This document shows positions 8,959 to 17,146 of a stretch of 64,000 nt of DNA, piece by piece. The notes under the pieces were generated by a model. That model searched no databases. It was not told the origin of the DNA and worked only from the letters and a program-made list of their open reading frames with translations. A program made the position numbers and the translations under genes. Within the stretch, counting starts at the first letter, position 1. Every line of letters begins with the position of its first letter. Location: IMG/VR virus record IMGVR_UViG_3300017731_001834, positions 1-64,000 of that record; one strand, 5' to 3'. The DNA is from a virus.

Positions 8959-8966
8959 ATATTTAT
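8959..8966 (+). promoter_or_regulatory. ATATTTAT motif, possible late promoter of sheath gene
   Basis: Lies directly after the terminator's T-run and 42 bases before the sheath ATG, exactly where a new promoter is needed. This is the most persuasive single copy of the motif. Confidence 0.42.
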
Positions 8967-9008
8967 TGTAGACATTTACTTTAATATCAACTAATTAGGA
9001 GATTACCG

Positions 9009-11468
9009 ATGGCTGAAAGAATCGTCTCGCCAGGTGTATTTACAAGAGAAAAGGATTTATCCTTTCTACCACAAGGCATAAGTGAAATAGGTGCAGCTAT
9101 CATCGGGCCAACCGAGAAAGGCCCTGCATTCACACCAACACAAATAACAAGTTTTCAAGAGTTTGAAGAAATTTTTGGAAACTTAGACCCAAGATTTTAC
9201 ACACCATACGCTGCTGAGGCATATCTTAAAAGCGCTGGTGTAGTTACAATCGTTAGAGTTTTAGGAATCGGCGGATATCTAGCTGATACTATAGAGCTTA
9301 GAATACAAAGTAGTGGTTCTGGTTATTCAGAATTCACACAATCAATCGCCGTATTAGCACCATCACTTGGTTCAAGCGGTGGTGGTGACTTATCAAAGTC
9401 AAAACTTGTCTCATCAACATCATCCGCTACATCATTTGATTTGGTTGTAAGTGGTAGTAACGTGACTGAAAGAACCTATTCTTTATCATTCGATACAGGT
9501 AGTTCAACGCATATAAGTAAGGTATTCAGTTCAAGTCCTTTATCGACCAAAGCTAACGGAGCAGCTGGTGAGGTATACGTATACAAGAATTATAAAACTA
9601 GACCATTTGATGTAGTAGGTGAGACAGGTGTCGCACTCGCAACTATGTCAGCTTCCATTTCGGTTACTGACAATGGTTTAGATTTTAAGAGTGGAACAAA
9701 TACTGTCGACGATGGTGGTGATGCTTCAGATACAACATGGACTGGTAATAAGGACTTCCAATTTGCAAGAACACCTTATATTCAATCCCAAAACTTATCT
9801 GGCGCTAGAGAAGATTTATTCAGAGTATACTCAAGAAGTCATGGAACTGACGTAAATTCTAAATTTAAAATAGCTATTTTAGATATTGTTAGAGCAGATG
9901 ATGTTGCTGGTTCAGACTTTGGTACATTTGCTATACAGGTTAGAGTACATAATCCAGATGGAATTGATGATGACACAATCTTAGAGACCTTTAATAAGTT
10001 AACATTTGACCCATTATCACCAAACTTCTTTGCTAGAAGAATCGGTGATAGATATTCAGTCATTGATGATAATGGTAAAAAGACAGAATATGGAACATTT
10101 CCAAATGTAAGTAAACATATTAGGGTCGCAGACTTTAAAAACCTCGTAAAAGATGGTCAATTTAAGTTAGATAAAGCTTTAGTACCTATGGGACATGGTA
10201 AATTACAAAACCCAACACCAGGTGGTACTACAGTTCCAACTGCAGTAACTCAATCTAATCAGTTAACAACTGGCGGTATTTATGACCAAAATATTTTCTA
10301 CGGATTTAATTTCGCAAATGAAATCTCAAGACAATATCTTGCTCCAATTCCATCATCAGCAACACCAGGTAGTAACGTTACCATGAGTCTTGAAGACCAA
10401 TTTGGAACAGACGAGGCTACAGAATTAGGTGTATCAACATTTGCAGATGCTACAGAACAGATTTCGTTGACAAACTCAGCTTTACAACAAAGAAAGTTCA
10501 TAGTACCTCTACAATTTGGTTTTGATGGAAAAAATCCAGCAATAGATTCAAAAACCGCAACAGATATAGTAAATACAAATACGCAAGGATTTGATTTATC
10601 ATCAACAACTGCTAGTGGTTCTGTCGCATTTAAAAGAGCGATTAACACCATTTCAAATCCAGATGAGGTTGATATAAATCTATTGGCTATACCTGGTGTG
10701 ATTCACGGATTACACTCGACTGTAACAAACCATGCTATATCAAAGATGGAAGCAAGGGCAGATGCGTTTTACATAATGGACGCAGCTGGATGGAGTGATA
10801 CAATCGAAACTGTCAAAAATACAATAGTAAATCTTGATACTAATTACGCAGCTGTTTACTACCCATGGGTACAAGTTGTTGATTCAAGCACAGATAGTCC
10901 AGTATGGGTTCCCCCATCAACTGTATTACCAGGTGTTTATAGTTTCAATGATAGTGTCGCACATGAGTGGTTTGCACCAGCCGGTTTGACAAGAGGTGGT
11001 TTGACGGATGTATTACAAGCTAATGGAAAATTGACACACGCTGAAAGAGATGATTTATATGAGGCAAGAATAAACCCAATCGCTTCATTCCCAAATCAGA
11101 ACGTGGTGGTATTCGGACAGAAGACACTTCAATCAAAACCATCAGCGTTAGATAGAATCAATATTAGAAGATTGTTGATTAGACTTAGAAAGTTTATCGC
11201 ATCATCTTCAAGATTCTTGGTGTTCGAACAAAATACACAGGCAACAAGAAACAGATTCCTAAATATTGTGAATCCTTTCTTAGAGTCAGTACAATCCAAT
11301 AGTGGATTAAGTGCTTTCAGAGTTGTCATGGATGATTCGAATAACACACCAGATGTTGTTGATAGAAATCAGTTGGTAGGTCAGATATTTATCCAACCTA
11401 CAAGAACCGCAGAGTTTATAGTGTTAGACTTTGTTGTTCAACCAACAGGCGCTTCATTTCCTGAGTAA
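9009..11468 (+). CDS. 18: Contractile tail sheath protein (gp18-like)
   Basis: Major sheath subunit of the contractile tail, which polymerises around the tube and contracts on infection. At 819 residues it is longer than T4 gp18 (659). The N-terminus (SPGVFTREKDLS, then AAIIGPTEKGPAF, FGNLDPRFYTPYAAEAYL) and the C-terminal domain (ASFPNQNVVVFGQKTL, then RRLLIRLRKFIASSSRFLVFE and IQPTRTAEFIVLDFVV) are hallmarks of the family. The extra length is in the middle, in the exposed and least conserved sheath domains. It starts with a GGAGATTACCG ribosome site and is bracketed by terminators, so it is its own transcription unit, as expected for a very abundant protein. Confidence 0.96.
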   Translation: MAERIVSPGVFTREKDLSFLPQGISEIGAAIIGPTEKGPAFTPTQITSFQEFEEIFGNLDPRFYTPYAAEAYLKSAGVVTIVRVLGIGGYLADTIELRIQSSGSGYSEFTQSIAVLAPSLGSSGGGDLSKSKLVSSTSSATSFDLVVSGSNVTERTYSLSFDTGSSTHISKVFSSSPLSTKANGAAGEVYVYKNYKTRPFDVVGETGVALATMSASISVTDNGLDFKSGTNTVDDGGDASDTTWTGNKDFQFARTPYIQSQNLSGAREDLFRVYSRSHGTDVNSKFKIAILDIVRADDVAGSDFGTFAIQVRVHNPDGIDDDTILETFNKLTFDPLSPNFFARRIGDRYSVIDDNGKKTEYGTFPNVSKHIRVADFKNLVKDGQFKLDKALVPMGHGKLQNPTPGGTTVPTAVTQSNQLTTGGIYDQNIFYGFNFANEISRQYLAPIPSSATPGSNVTMSLEDQFGTDEATELGVSTFADATEQISLTNSALQQRKFIVPLQFGFDGKNPAIDSKTATDIVNTNTQGFDLSSTTASGSVAFKRAINTISNPDEVDINLLAIPGVIHGLHSTVTNHAISKMEARADAFYIMDAAGWSDTIETVKNTIVNLDTNYAAVYYPWVQVVDSSTDSPVWVPPSTVLPGVYSFNDSVAHEWFAPAGLTRGGLTDVLQANGKLTHAERDDLYEARINPIASFPNQNVVVFGQKTLQSKPSALDRINIRRLLIRLRKFIASSSRFLVFEQNTQATRNRFLNIVNPFLESVQSNSGLSAFRVVMDDSNNTPDVVDRNQLVGQIFIQPTRTAEFIVLDFVVQPTGASFPE

Positions 11469-11494
11469 TTCAGTAACATAAATCGAAAAACATT

Positions 11495-11521
11495 AAGCCC
11501 CATTTAACGATGGGGTTTTTT
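11495..11521 (+). terminator. Rho-independent terminator after sheath gene
   Basis: Stem CCCCAT (11498-11503), loop TTAACG, stem ATGGGG (11510-11515), then six T; flanking AAG can extend the stem. Starts 26 bases after the sheath stop. Confidence 0.9.
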
Positions 11522-11554
11522 GTTTGACGTTTTTGTCGAAAATATTTTAACATG

Positions 11555-11562
11555 ATATTTAT
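11555..11562 (+). promoter_or_regulatory. ATATTTAT motif, possible late promoter of tube gene
   Basis: In the 132-base gap between sheath terminator and tube gene, 38 bases before the tube ATG. Like the sheath copy, it follows a terminator. Confidence 0.42.
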
Positions 11563-11600
11563 TAATGAGTATCAAAGAAATGACTTTTTGGAGACAATGA

Positions 11601-12086
11601 ATGGCTACATTAGACCCTAATGAAATAATGTTTACCCCTTTCGAACCGAAAACTAAAAATCGGTTCATTATGTATATTGATGGAATACCAGCGTATCTGA
11701 TAAGGGCAATGAACAGACCACAACTTCAGTTTGAAGAGATAGTTTTAGACCATATTAATGTGAAAAGATATGTCAAAGGTAAAGCTGCATGGCAACCTAT
11801 TGATATCACATTATACGACCCGGTTGTACCAAGTGGGGCGCAATCAGTTTTAGAGTGGATTCGTTTAGGTCACGAATCTGTAACAGGTCGTGATGGTTAT
11901 TCAGATTTTTATAAAAAAGATATAACCTTTAATTTGTTAGGGCCAGTTGGTGACGTTGTTGAGGAATGGTTACTAAAAGGAACCTATATTGAGAACGCTA
12001 ACTTTGGTGATTTAGATTATGCATCAAGTGACCCAGCTGAAATTACCCTAACACTTAAATATGACTACGCAGTCTTACAATTCTAA
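11601..12086 (+). CDS. 19: Tail tube protein (gp19-like)
   Basis: Subunit of the inner tail tube through which DNA passes. It has 161 residues, close to T4 gp19 (163). Recognisable features are the KNRFIMYIDGIPAYLIR N-terminal strand, the hallmark KAAWQPIDITLYDP, then AQSVLEWIRL and the C-terminal AEITLTLKYDYAVL. It follows the sheath gene in the T4 order 18-19. The ribosome site is GGAGACA. The gene is followed by a 50-residue membrane protein and the gp26-like gene, so the T4 order 18-19-20 is not kept. Confidence 0.94.
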   Translation: MATLDPNEIMFTPFEPKTKNRFIMYIDGIPAYLIRAMNRPQLQFEEIVLDHINVKRYVKGKAAWQPIDITLYDPVVPSGAQSVLEWIRLGHESVTGRDGYSDFYKKDITFNLLGPVGDVVEEWLLKGTYIENANFGDLDYASSDPAEITLTLKYDYAVLQF

Positions 12087-12098
12087 TAGGAGAATAAA

Positions 12099-12251
12099 AT
12101 GAGTGAATGGATAGCAGCAAATTGGGAGTATGTTTTAGTAGCATTCTACGCAATTGAAAAAATTGTAAAACTTACACCAACAAAATATGATGATATCTTA
12201 TTTGATGCGGTTCTTAAACCAATCAAAGAAAAAATGATGCCATCAAAATAA
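12099..12251 (+). CDS. Small protein with one hydrophobic helix
   Basis: A 50-residue protein with a textbook ribosome site (AGGAGAATAAA) 12 bases after the tube gene. The N-terminal part, ANWEYVLVAFYAIEKIVK, could be one membrane helix; the rest is basic (LKPIKEKMMPSK). Similar tiny proteins accompany structural genes of marine myophages, but I do not recognise a function. A holin-like or virion role is possible and unsupported. Confidence 0.6.
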   Translation: MSEWIAANWEYVLVAFYAIEKIVKLTPTKYDDILFDAVLKPIKEKMMPSK

Positions 12252-12319
12252 AATAGTTTTTCAGAATAAAAGGTTATAATTATAATTGGTTTTAAAATTA
12301 TTCAAAGGAGTAAAAATAA

Positions 12320-13066
12320 ATGTCTGAGTACAAGTTCCCTACTGAAATAGTAGAGCTTCCGTCAAAAGGTCATTTTTACGTTAATGGACACCCCCTATCA
12401 TCAGGTAAGGTAGAGATAAAATATATGACAGCGAAAGAAGAAGATATCTTATCGTCAGAAAATTTAATCCGTCAAGGTGTAGTAATAGACAAACTATTGG
12501 AAGCATTAATAGTAGACAAGTCAATAAAAGTAAATGATTTATTAACAGGTGATAAAAACGCTATCATGGTAGCCACTAGAATATTAGCTTATGGAAAAGA
12601 GTATAATTTTGAGTATGGTGGTGTAGAACAATCAGTTGATTTAACAGAATTATCAAATAAAGAGGTAGACCTAAGTAAACATACTAAAGGCATCAATGAG
12701 TTTGATTTTAAGTTACCCAACTCAAAAAGAGAGGTAAAGTTTAAATTACCAAATGGTCACGACGAAGCTGCGATTGATGAAGAGGTTAAAGCCATGAAAA
12801 AAGTTAATGAGACTGTTTCAACAGACTTAACGACCAGATTCAAAAAAACGATTATTTCCGTTGATGGTAAAACGGATGCTTCATTCATAAATAAATTTGT
12901 CGATAATGAATTTTTATCAGTCGATTCATTAGCTCTGAGAAAATATATTCAAGAAATACAACCAGACATTGACATGACCGCAAATGTAAAAGATGTCAAT
13001 GGGGAGGAGATAGAGGTGACGATTCCAGTCACCCTCCGATTTTTTTGGCCTACCGCCAACATATAG
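12320..13066 (+). CDS. 26: gp26-like baseplate hub / tail-assembly protein
   Basis: A 248-residue protein resembling proteins annotated gp26 (baseplate hub subunit) in T4-like marine phages. Signature stretches are FPTEIVELPSKG, KYMTAKEEDIL, RQGVVIDKLLEALIVD, DKNAIMVATRILAYG and a C-terminal FFWP. The frame ends at TAG six codons after a run of seven T. In the +1 frame the open frame runs from 13020 to 13259 and encodes a convincing continuation (FFGLPPTYRRDLHEQIFQLM). It sits between tube and tape-measure genes, where many phages place frameshifting tail-assembly chaperones, so it may act as one. The family assignment is from recognition, not a search. Confidence 0.75.
   Translation: MSEYKFPTEIVELPSKGHFYVNGHPLSSGKVEIKYMTAKEEDILSSENLIRQGVVIDKLLEALIVDKSIKVNDLLTGDKNAIMVATRILAYGKEYNFEYGGVEQSVDLTELSNKEVDLSKHTKGINEFDFKLPNSKREVKFKLPNGHDEAAIDEEVKAMKKVNETVSTDLTTRFKKTIISVDGKTDASFINKFVDNEFLSVDSLALRKYIQEIQPDIDMTANVKDVNGEEIEVTIPVTLRFFWPTANI
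13040..13046 (+). other. Run of seven T, candidate frameshift site
   Basis: TTTTTTT near the end of the gp26-like frame. A +1 (or -2) slip here joins the upstream frame to the open frame ending at 13259. A single surplus T from assembly would look identical. Confidence 0.4.
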
Positions 13067-13097
13067 GCGAGACCTACACGAACAAATATTCCAACTT

Positions 13098-13259
13098 ATG
13101 ATAAATTCAAAAGGTGGTTTCACCTTTACTGAATTATACAACCTACCGGTATATCTGAGAAGTTTTTATCTCAATAGATTAAATAAGTATTATCAAGAAG
13201 AAGCCAAAGAGATTAAAAAAGAGACTTCTAAGATGAAGTCATCTTTTAGTAAAAAGTAA
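13098..13259 (+). CDS. C-terminal extension of gp26-like protein, or separate small protein
   Basis: From the only ATG (13098) this encodes 53 residues: GGFTFTELYNLPVYLRSFYL, then a Lys/Glu-rich helix. The frame is open upstream to 13020, and the residues before the ATG (TYRRDLHEQIFQL) look like the same folded domain. No ribosome site precedes the ATG (ATATTCCAACTT). This favours translation as an extension of the gp26-like protein by frameshifting at 13040-13046, giving a product of about 315 residues. The tail-assembly chaperone gene pairs of other phages work this way. Alternatives are a gene broken by one inserted base, or an assembly error. Confidence 0.55.
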   Translation: MINSKGGFTFTELYNLPVYLRSFYLNRLNKYYQEEAKEIKKETSKMKSSFSKK

Positions 13260-13266
13260 TATTTAT
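13259..13266 (+). promoter_or_regulatory. ATATTTAT motif, possible late promoter
   Basis: Begins on the last base of the preceding TAA stop and lies 32 bases before the ATG at 13299; preceded by GTA. Confidence 0.35.
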
Positions 13267-13298
13267 TATTGAAGTGTTTTAATTAATCGGAGATTACT

Positions 13299-13547
13299 AT
13301 GCCAAAATACAAAAATCTAAAACCTGAAATTATAGAGAGTTTTTTAGACAAGATTTTTGCAAACGCCGCAAAAAAAGCACAAAATGATGCTATCAAAAAA
13401 TTAGCTAAAAAAGATAAGACCTTTGCTAAGAACTACGCTACCCTCGTTAAGTTAAGGGATAAAGTCGAAAAGGATTTGAGAGCTAAGGGAATTGATCCTG
13501 ATGAAGAGGCGTTGAAAGCTATGAGGAAACTTAGAAGAAATTCTTAG
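13299..13547 (+). CDS. Small basic helical protein
   Basis: An 82-residue, Lys-rich protein predicted to be all helix (IIESFLDKIFANAAKKAQND; TLVKLRDKVEKDLRAKGI). Ribosome site CGGAGATTACT. It sits immediately before the tape-measure-like gene (9-base gap) in the tail assembly block, so an assembly or virion role is likely by position only. No family recognised. Confidence 0.6.
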   Translation: MPKYKNLKPEIIESFLDKIFANAAKKAQNDAIKKLAKKDKTFAKNYATLVKLRDKVEKDLRAKGIDPDEEALKAMRKLRRNS

Positions 13548-13556
13548 GAAACTTTA

Positions 13557-14831
13557 ATGTCTATTGAAAAGGTAACTCAAGAACGTTTAGATATAGCTCA
13601 ACAATTAAGACAAGAGCTAGCAAACATGGCAGAAATCCAAGAGGAAAGTGGAGAATCACTATCTAAACAGCTTGGTCTTCTTAAAGACTTTAATGTAATA
13701 AACAAAGATTTGTTAGCAAAAGAGAGTTTAAGAAGAAACGTTTCAAATGATTTTGCTAAACAACAACTAAAGACGATTCAAGGGCAAAATATAATCAGAA
13801 AGAATGTGGCGGCACAATTAGGTGGTTTTAAAAAGCTTATCGCTGGTGCAAAAACATTTAATTTAGTATTAGCAGCAAATCCAGTCATAGCTATCGGAGC
13901 AGCCTTAGTATTCGTTCTGACTTTAGTAAGTAAAATTAATAAAGCCCTAGCTGAGACAAGAACAAATCTTGGTGTGAGCGCTGTTGAAGCGGCAAAGATA
14001 AGATTTAGAGTTGAAGCTACTGGCAAGGCTCTTCAGGTTCTTGGTTTGGAGGCTAAAGATGCACAAGAATCTTTCGATGCCATAAGACAAACATTTGGTG
14101 GTATAGACCAAGCATCAAGTAAATTTGTATTCAATTTAGCCAGAGCACAACTTGTGACAGGCGCCACAACATCACAATTATCTGACTTATTAGCCATACA
14201 AGAATCGGTTACCTCATCCAGTAGAGAAACATTATTAGCACAATTGAGTACGGTATCAGCGGCTATCAGATTAGAGGGTGTCGCACCAGATGCGGTCTTT
14301 AGACAATTAGCTGAAAATGCAGAAGCTGTCGCACTAAGTATAAATGATGGTGGTGACAATCTTATAAAGGCAGCTATACAAGCTAGAAAACTTGGTGTAG
14401 AATTTAGAACAGTTACGGGCATCGCTGATAAATTATTAGACTTTGAATCATCGATTGAGAGTCAACTACAGGCTTCAGTATTATTAGGTAGAGAGATAAA
14501 CCTTGATAGGGCTAGACAACTAGCTTTGAATAATGATTTGGCTGGAGCGTTAGAAGAAGTGGTCACACAGGTCGGTGGTGAAGCAGAATTTAATGAATTG
14601 AATAGAATACAAAGACAAGCCTTAGCAGATAGTGTTGGTGTTAGTGTACAAGAATTATCAAGACTTGTCAGAGATAATGGTAACGCCGGTATAGAGGGTG
14701 TGGCCTCATCATTTACAGATGTTGAAAAATATCAGAACGAATCAATTAACTTACTAAACCAAGTCGTTAGAAATACTGACAAGAGTGCAAAAGCGAATAC
14801 AACAACAGCGAACGAAGTAGGTGGAGGATAA
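13557..14831 (+). CDS. Tape-measure-like tail protein
   Basis: A 424-residue, mainly helical protein. Residues ~1-100 are a long coiled coil; residues ~104-125 (LVLAANPVIAIGAALVFVLT) are a hydrophobic, membrane-type segment; the rest is Ala/Gln-rich helix with repeats of LARAQLVTGATTSQLSDLLA type. It ends in a Gly run (NEVGGG). This composition is typical of tail tape-measure proteins, which set tail length and enter the host membrane with the DNA. It is shorter than T4 gp29 (590). Its place after the gp26-like gene and before the baseplate genes supports the call. The ribosome site is weak (GGAAACTTTA). Confidence 0.65.
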   Translation: MSIEKVTQERLDIAQQLRQELANMAEIQEESGESLSKQLGLLKDFNVINKDLLAKESLRRNVSNDFAKQQLKTIQGQNIIRKNVAAQLGGFKKLIAGAKTFNLVLAANPVIAIGAALVFVLTLVSKINKALAETRTNLGVSAVEAAKIRFRVEATGKALQVLGLEAKDAQESFDAIRQTFGGIDQASSKFVFNLARAQLVTGATTSQLSDLLAIQESVTSSSRETLLAQLSTVSAAIRLEGVAPDAVFRQLAENAEAVALSINDGGDNLIKAAIQARKLGVEFRTVTGIADKLLDFESSIESQLQASVLLGREINLDRARQLALNNDLAGALEEVVTQVGGEAEFNELNRIQRQALADSVGVSVQELSRLVRDNGNAGIEGVASSFTDVEKYQNESINLLNQVVRNTDKSAKANTTTANEVGGG

Positions 14832-14834
14832 TTA

Positions 14835-16781
14835 ATGGCATTAGTTGAATTTACATCAGATTTAGCAGATATCAATAGTTTCGACCAACCAGATAGGAAC
14901 GTTGAAAAAGAAACGTCCAATTCGAGTGCCGTAGATGCGAAGAAAAGAAATAAATTTTTAGATATAAAAGGAGATTTCGTATCACCTTTTAAGTATTCTG
15001 AATTAAATAAAGCTAAACCGATTAGAGAAGATTTAGGACGTAAGTCATTTGAGAATAATAATTTTAGGGGTGAAAAGGGAAATCCATCCACGTTTAGAAG
15101 TAATATTATTGATTCGAGAGGAAACAAGGCTGTAAACTTTGACCCAAATAGACCTTATACAATTGATAGAAATTCAGAACTCTTAAAGTTACATACCAAA
15201 GATAACTTTTTAGAAAAACTTTATGATAGAGCCCTTAGTAATAGTGATGAGCTAGGACTAAGAAATAATTCAAAATTTTCATTTGACCAACCATTTGTAA
15301 TCAGAAAGGTTGACAACAGATTAGGCTTTGGTGGATTAGAACAATTCTCACAAGATAACAGAGTTTTAAAATTTTTAGATACGGCCGGTGCAATTGTTAA
15401 TAATGTAGCTGGTTCGATAGTAGGTAGGTCACCAAATGAGTTTATCGGTGCATCGATAAATTCATATGCAAGAACCATTAAGTTTTTAATAACATCAAAC
15501 GGAATCGCTTTTCTTGCTAAGCAACAGGCCTTAAAAAGTAGAAACCCAAATCCACTTAGAGGCTCAGTTAGATATAATGACGCTAAATTTGACTCAATAC
15601 CTACAGGCCCATTAGCACAAAGTGAGAACCTACAAAGATATAACTCGTTATCATTGGCTAGTATACCAGGCGTTACGAAATTAAACATAAACACACCTGA
15701 TTTAGGTCAATTTGTCGCACCTTACATCAATACAATAAAAGACGCTATCGTTCCACAAATAACTGATTTAGCAAAAGGTGTTGGTAAAAAGGTAATTAAA
15801 TTTGGAAAAGACGCTCTCGCTCCCATCGCAAAATCAGCAGCCTCATTTGTTGGTGGTGGATTAAAATTTATAGGTAGTAAGTTACCAAACATACCAAAAC
15901 CAAATATTAATATTTCTATTAATGCACCAGCTTTTATAGATACAGCAGGACTCAAAGAAAAAGTTGGGGTTATAGCTAGTCAAGTCGCATCAGCAGCAAA
16001 GGCTTTTAGTTTTGGTAGTGGGATATTTGATAAAAAATCATTAGCTGCGTTACAAGGTAGGCAGGCTGTTTTAAATATGGGTGCCGACCCAACAAATCTA
16101 GTCCCTTATGGTTCAGATTCATATCAGGGAGTTTCTTATGAAAATATAGACTTCATACCTTTCAGTTTTTATGATGTGGTGAATCAAAAAAGAATTGTCT
16201 TCAGAGCTTTATTAAGTGGTATTACGGATACGTTCTCACCTGAGTATTCATCAGAGAGGTATGTAGGAAGACCAGATAGTGTTTATGTTTATCAAGGCAC
16301 ACAGCGTGAGATAAGTTTTACATTTGACATTTATCCACAGAGTGATAGGGAGATGATTACGCTTTGGTCAAAAATGAATTATTTAGCTGGTCTCTGTTAT
16401 CCAACTTATGAGTCGACTGGCGCGGGTGGTGGTCTTGGTATGATTGCTCCATTTGCTAAGTTAACGATTGGTGATATGTACAGAAACACTTCAGGTTATA
16501 TTTCCTCACTAACTTATACTGTTCAAGATACAGGCACATATGAAACAACATTCGCAAAGTTACCAAAGTACATACAGGCTAATTGTTCATTTACGTATAT
16601 AGGGGATAGGTTACCAAGTAGTACACAAAAACATTATGAAGCTGAGTGGATTGGTGACGAGGATTATGAAATAGATTCTAGTTCGTTATTACGTGAATTA
16701 GCAGGAAACGCTCTCTTAAATAGGATTGATTCTAATAAATTAAAAGATAAAGCAAAAAGTAAAGTATTAGGTCTATTATGA
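14835..16781 (+). CDS. Baseplate / tube-initiator-like protein
   Basis: A 648-residue virion protein. The first ~400 residues are polar and variable, with a hydrophobic helix near 300. The C-terminal ~220 residues (IDFIPFSFYDVVNQKRIVFR, ITDTFSPEYSSERYVGRPD, VYVYQGTQREISFTFDIYP) look like the tube-like domain of T4 gp48/gp54, which cap the baseplate and nucleate the tube. The assignment is by pattern and position, directly followed by a LysM-like gp53 gene overlapping it by 4 bases. A gp27-type hub role is the main alternative. Confidence 0.6.
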   Translation: MALVEFTSDLADINSFDQPDRNVEKETSNSSAVDAKKRNKFLDIKGDFVSPFKYSELNKAKPIREDLGRKSFENNNFRGEKGNPSTFRSNIIDSRGNKAVNFDPNRPYTIDRNSELLKLHTKDNFLEKLYDRALSNSDELGLRNNSKFSFDQPFVIRKVDNRLGFGGLEQFSQDNRVLKFLDTAGAIVNNVAGSIVGRSPNEFIGASINSYARTIKFLITSNGIAFLAKQQALKSRNPNPLRGSVRYNDAKFDSIPTGPLAQSENLQRYNSLSLASIPGVTKLNINTPDLGQFVAPYINTIKDAIVPQITDLAKGVGKKVIKFGKDALAPIAKSAASFVGGGLKFIGSKLPNIPKPNINISINAPAFIDTAGLKEKVGVIASQVASAAKAFSFGSGIFDKKSLAALQGRQAVLNMGADPTNLVPYGSDSYQGVSYENIDFIPFSFYDVVNQKRIVFRALLSGITDTFSPEYSSERYVGRPDSVYVYQGTQREISFTFDIYPQSDREMITLWSKMNYLAGLCYPTYESTGAGGGLGMIAPFAKLTIGDMYRNTSGYISSLTYTVQDTGTYETTFAKLPKYIQANCSFTYIGDRLPSSTQKHYEAEWIGDEDYEIDSSSLLRELAGNALLNRIDSNKLKDKAKSKVLGLL

Positions 16782-17146
16782 GATATCAAAATACAAAAAC
16801 TAAAAAATCCAAAGAGGGGTTCGAGGTGTATAGTACCACCTACTATCCTACAATTCCAATTTCCGATTCAGACACATTTATCCTATCCAAAGATAGTTCA
16901 CGTTTAGATTCTTTAGCATACGAAGCTTACGGAGATAGTAAATTGTGGTGGGTAATCGCAAAAGCAAATGGTATCAGAGGTAAGATAGCTCTTAAAGCTG
17001 GACAGTTATTAAGAATACCTGGTCAAATCACAAAAATAATCGACGACTTTGAAACTATTAATGAAAGTGGTGATGCAACATCATCGGCCGGAGGTGGTTC
17101 GACGGGTGGAGGAGGAGGAGCCGCTGGTGGTGGAGGCGGTTACTAA
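16778..17146 (+). CDS. 53: LysM-like baseplate wedge protein (gp53-like)
   Basis: A 122-residue protein. Residues ~30-80 form a LysM-like unit: SSRLDSLAYEAYGDSKLWWVIAKAN, here quoted in parts as DSLAYEAYGDSKLWWVIAKA, then LKAGQLLRIP. This is the core seen in T4 gp53 and other baseplate wedge or hub-linker proteins, used for protein contacts rather than necessarily for peptidoglycan. The tail is a Ser/Gly low-complexity stretch with more than 15 Gly in the last 25 residues, unusual for this family and probably flexible. It overlaps its neighbours (ATGA upstream, one base downstream), so it is co-translated with the baseplate proteins. Confidence 0.65.
   Translation: MRYQNTKTKKSKEGFEVYSTTYYPTIPISDSDTFILSKDSSRLDSLAYEAYGDSKLWWVIAKANGIRGKIALKAGQLLRIPGQITKIIDDFETINESGDATSSAGGGSTGGGGGAAGGGGGY

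Noticed and set aside
16778-17146. Peptidoglycan hydrolase because of the LysM-like domain
   Set aside because: No catalytic domain is present and the location within baseplate genes fits gp53-like wedge proteins, which use the fold for assembly.
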